This document shows, piece after piece, positions 12,535 through 12,923 of a stretch of DNA of 12,923 nucleotides. The notes below the pieces were generated by a model. It saw only the letters and a list, made by a program, of their open reading frames with translations. It was not told the origin of the DNA and made no database searches. Where the stretch lies: positions 1 through 12,923 of the forward strand of contig UQYA01000052.1 in the NCBI GenBank assembly GCA_900545165.1, in the 5' to 3' direction. Origin of the DNA: an uncultured Collinsella sp. Its GTDB lineage: Bacteria > Actinomycetota > Coriobacteriia > Coriobacteriales > Coriobacteriaceae. The number at the start of each line of letters is the position of its first letter. The stretch's first letter is position 1. Position numbers and translations under genes: made by a program.

Positions 12535-12923
12535 CTAGTCTCCCGAGGCCTGGTTGCGGCCGGTAGCGTAGTCGATCTGCACGTGCGGCTGCAGGTTGTA
12601 GCAGTACACGTGGAAGCAGAGGGTCTTGCCGTGGTCCTCGACCGATTGCGCCTCAAGGCGCACGCCGCGGCAGACAAGCTCCTCTTCGTTATACATGGGC
12701 GTAACGCGATAGAGCACGTGGTTGCCCGTATCGCGAATATAGTTGAGAATCTGCTCTTCAAACGGTAGCATGCCCGTCTCGTTGAGATAACGCGTGCCGG
12801 TGAGGAGATTTTTGCGGTTGGCGTTTTCGCCGCAGAGCGACCAGGCGATAAGGTGGCAGCGATTGTAGAGGCTCTGGCCCGGAATAAAGTCGTAGCGCTG
12901 CTGGTGCCAACCGGCAGGATGGA
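12535..12923 (-). CDS. DNA/RNA non-specific endonuclease, C-terminal part (N-terminus beyond window)
   Basis: The last roughly 129 residues are of a beta-beta-alpha-metal nuclease of the DNA-entry type (EndA/NucA relatives), usually secreted or membrane-anchored and able to cut DNA and RNA. The frame stays open to the right edge, so the gene is cut by the window; internal ATGs such as that at 12771 are not the true start. The active site reads YNRCHLIAW, corresponding to the DRGH motif with N-R-C-H; the histidine is the general base. N of GENANRKN is the metal-ligand asparagine region. LLTGTRYLNETGMLPFE, HVLYRVTPMY and QIDYATG are typical of this subfamily. The stop is at 12535-12537. The gene is convergent with the EF-G-like gene. 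Glycine to cysteine in DRGH is the unusual point. Confidence 0.87.
   Translation of the reverse strand, partial: HPAGWHQQRYDFIPGQSLYNRCHLIAWSLCGENANRKNLLTGTRYLNETGMLPFEEQILNYIRDTGNHVLYRVTPMYNEEELVCRGVRLEAQSVEDHGKTLCFHVYCYNLQPHVQIDYATGRNQASGD

Overview
The window looks like GC-rich chromosomal DNA from a Gram-positive actinobacterium, most likely class Coriobacteriia and probably Collinsella. The evidence is GC-rich codon use with long antisense shadow frames, the tilS-hpt-ftsH gene order, a lipoprotein-type solute-binding protein (which implies a single-membrane envelope), and the texture of the proteins, which I recognise as Collinsella-like. No rRNA or other marker in the window settles the genus. 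Bases 1-49 are not genomic. They are the 3' part of an Illumina Nextera P5/i5 adapter, so the left edge is a raw contig end lying inside tilS.

Layout. (1) 50-3371, plus strand: the 3' end of tilS (tRNA-Ile lysidine synthetase), then hpt (hypoxanthine phosphoribosyltransferase) and ftsH (membrane AAA+ metalloprotease). hpt and ftsH are separated by one base and form an operon ending in a strong terminator. (2) 3372-4910: a 60-nt perfect-arm hairpin of REP type, a PLP aminotransferase gene, then an intergenic region holding a near-consensus ParB-binding parS sequence. (3) 4911-5732: a PHP-family metal-dependent phosphatase (YcdX type), with a terminator shared with the convergent gene. (4) 5811-7259, minus strand: an RlmD/RumA-type rRNA m5U methyltransferase with an iron-sulfur site and a long Lys/Ser-rich N-terminal tail. 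(5) 7260-7598: a 339-nt divergent intergenic region with a 139-nt palindromic element (35-bp perfect arms) between two promoters and two smaller dyads. (6) 7599-10020, plus strand: a three-gene polar amino acid ABC importer (binding lipoprotein, permease, ATPase), with a palindromic element in the gap between the first two genes. (7) 10331-12406: an EF-G2-like translational GTPase paralogue whose G3, G4 and G5 nucleotide-binding motifs are altered. (8) 12535 to the right edge, minus strand: the C-terminal part of a DNA/RNA non-specific endonuclease of the DNA-entry type.

The genes are mostly housekeeping: tRNA modification, purine salvage, membrane protein quality control, amino acid metabolism and uptake, rRNA modification and a translation factor. 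I see no phage, integrase, CRISPR array, toxin-antitoxin pair or defence island. The most interesting material is non-coding: the parS-like site, three different palindromic repeat elements, a REP-like half-site and several perfect dyads next to promoters. The degenerate G-domain of the EF-G paralogue is the main protein-level oddity.
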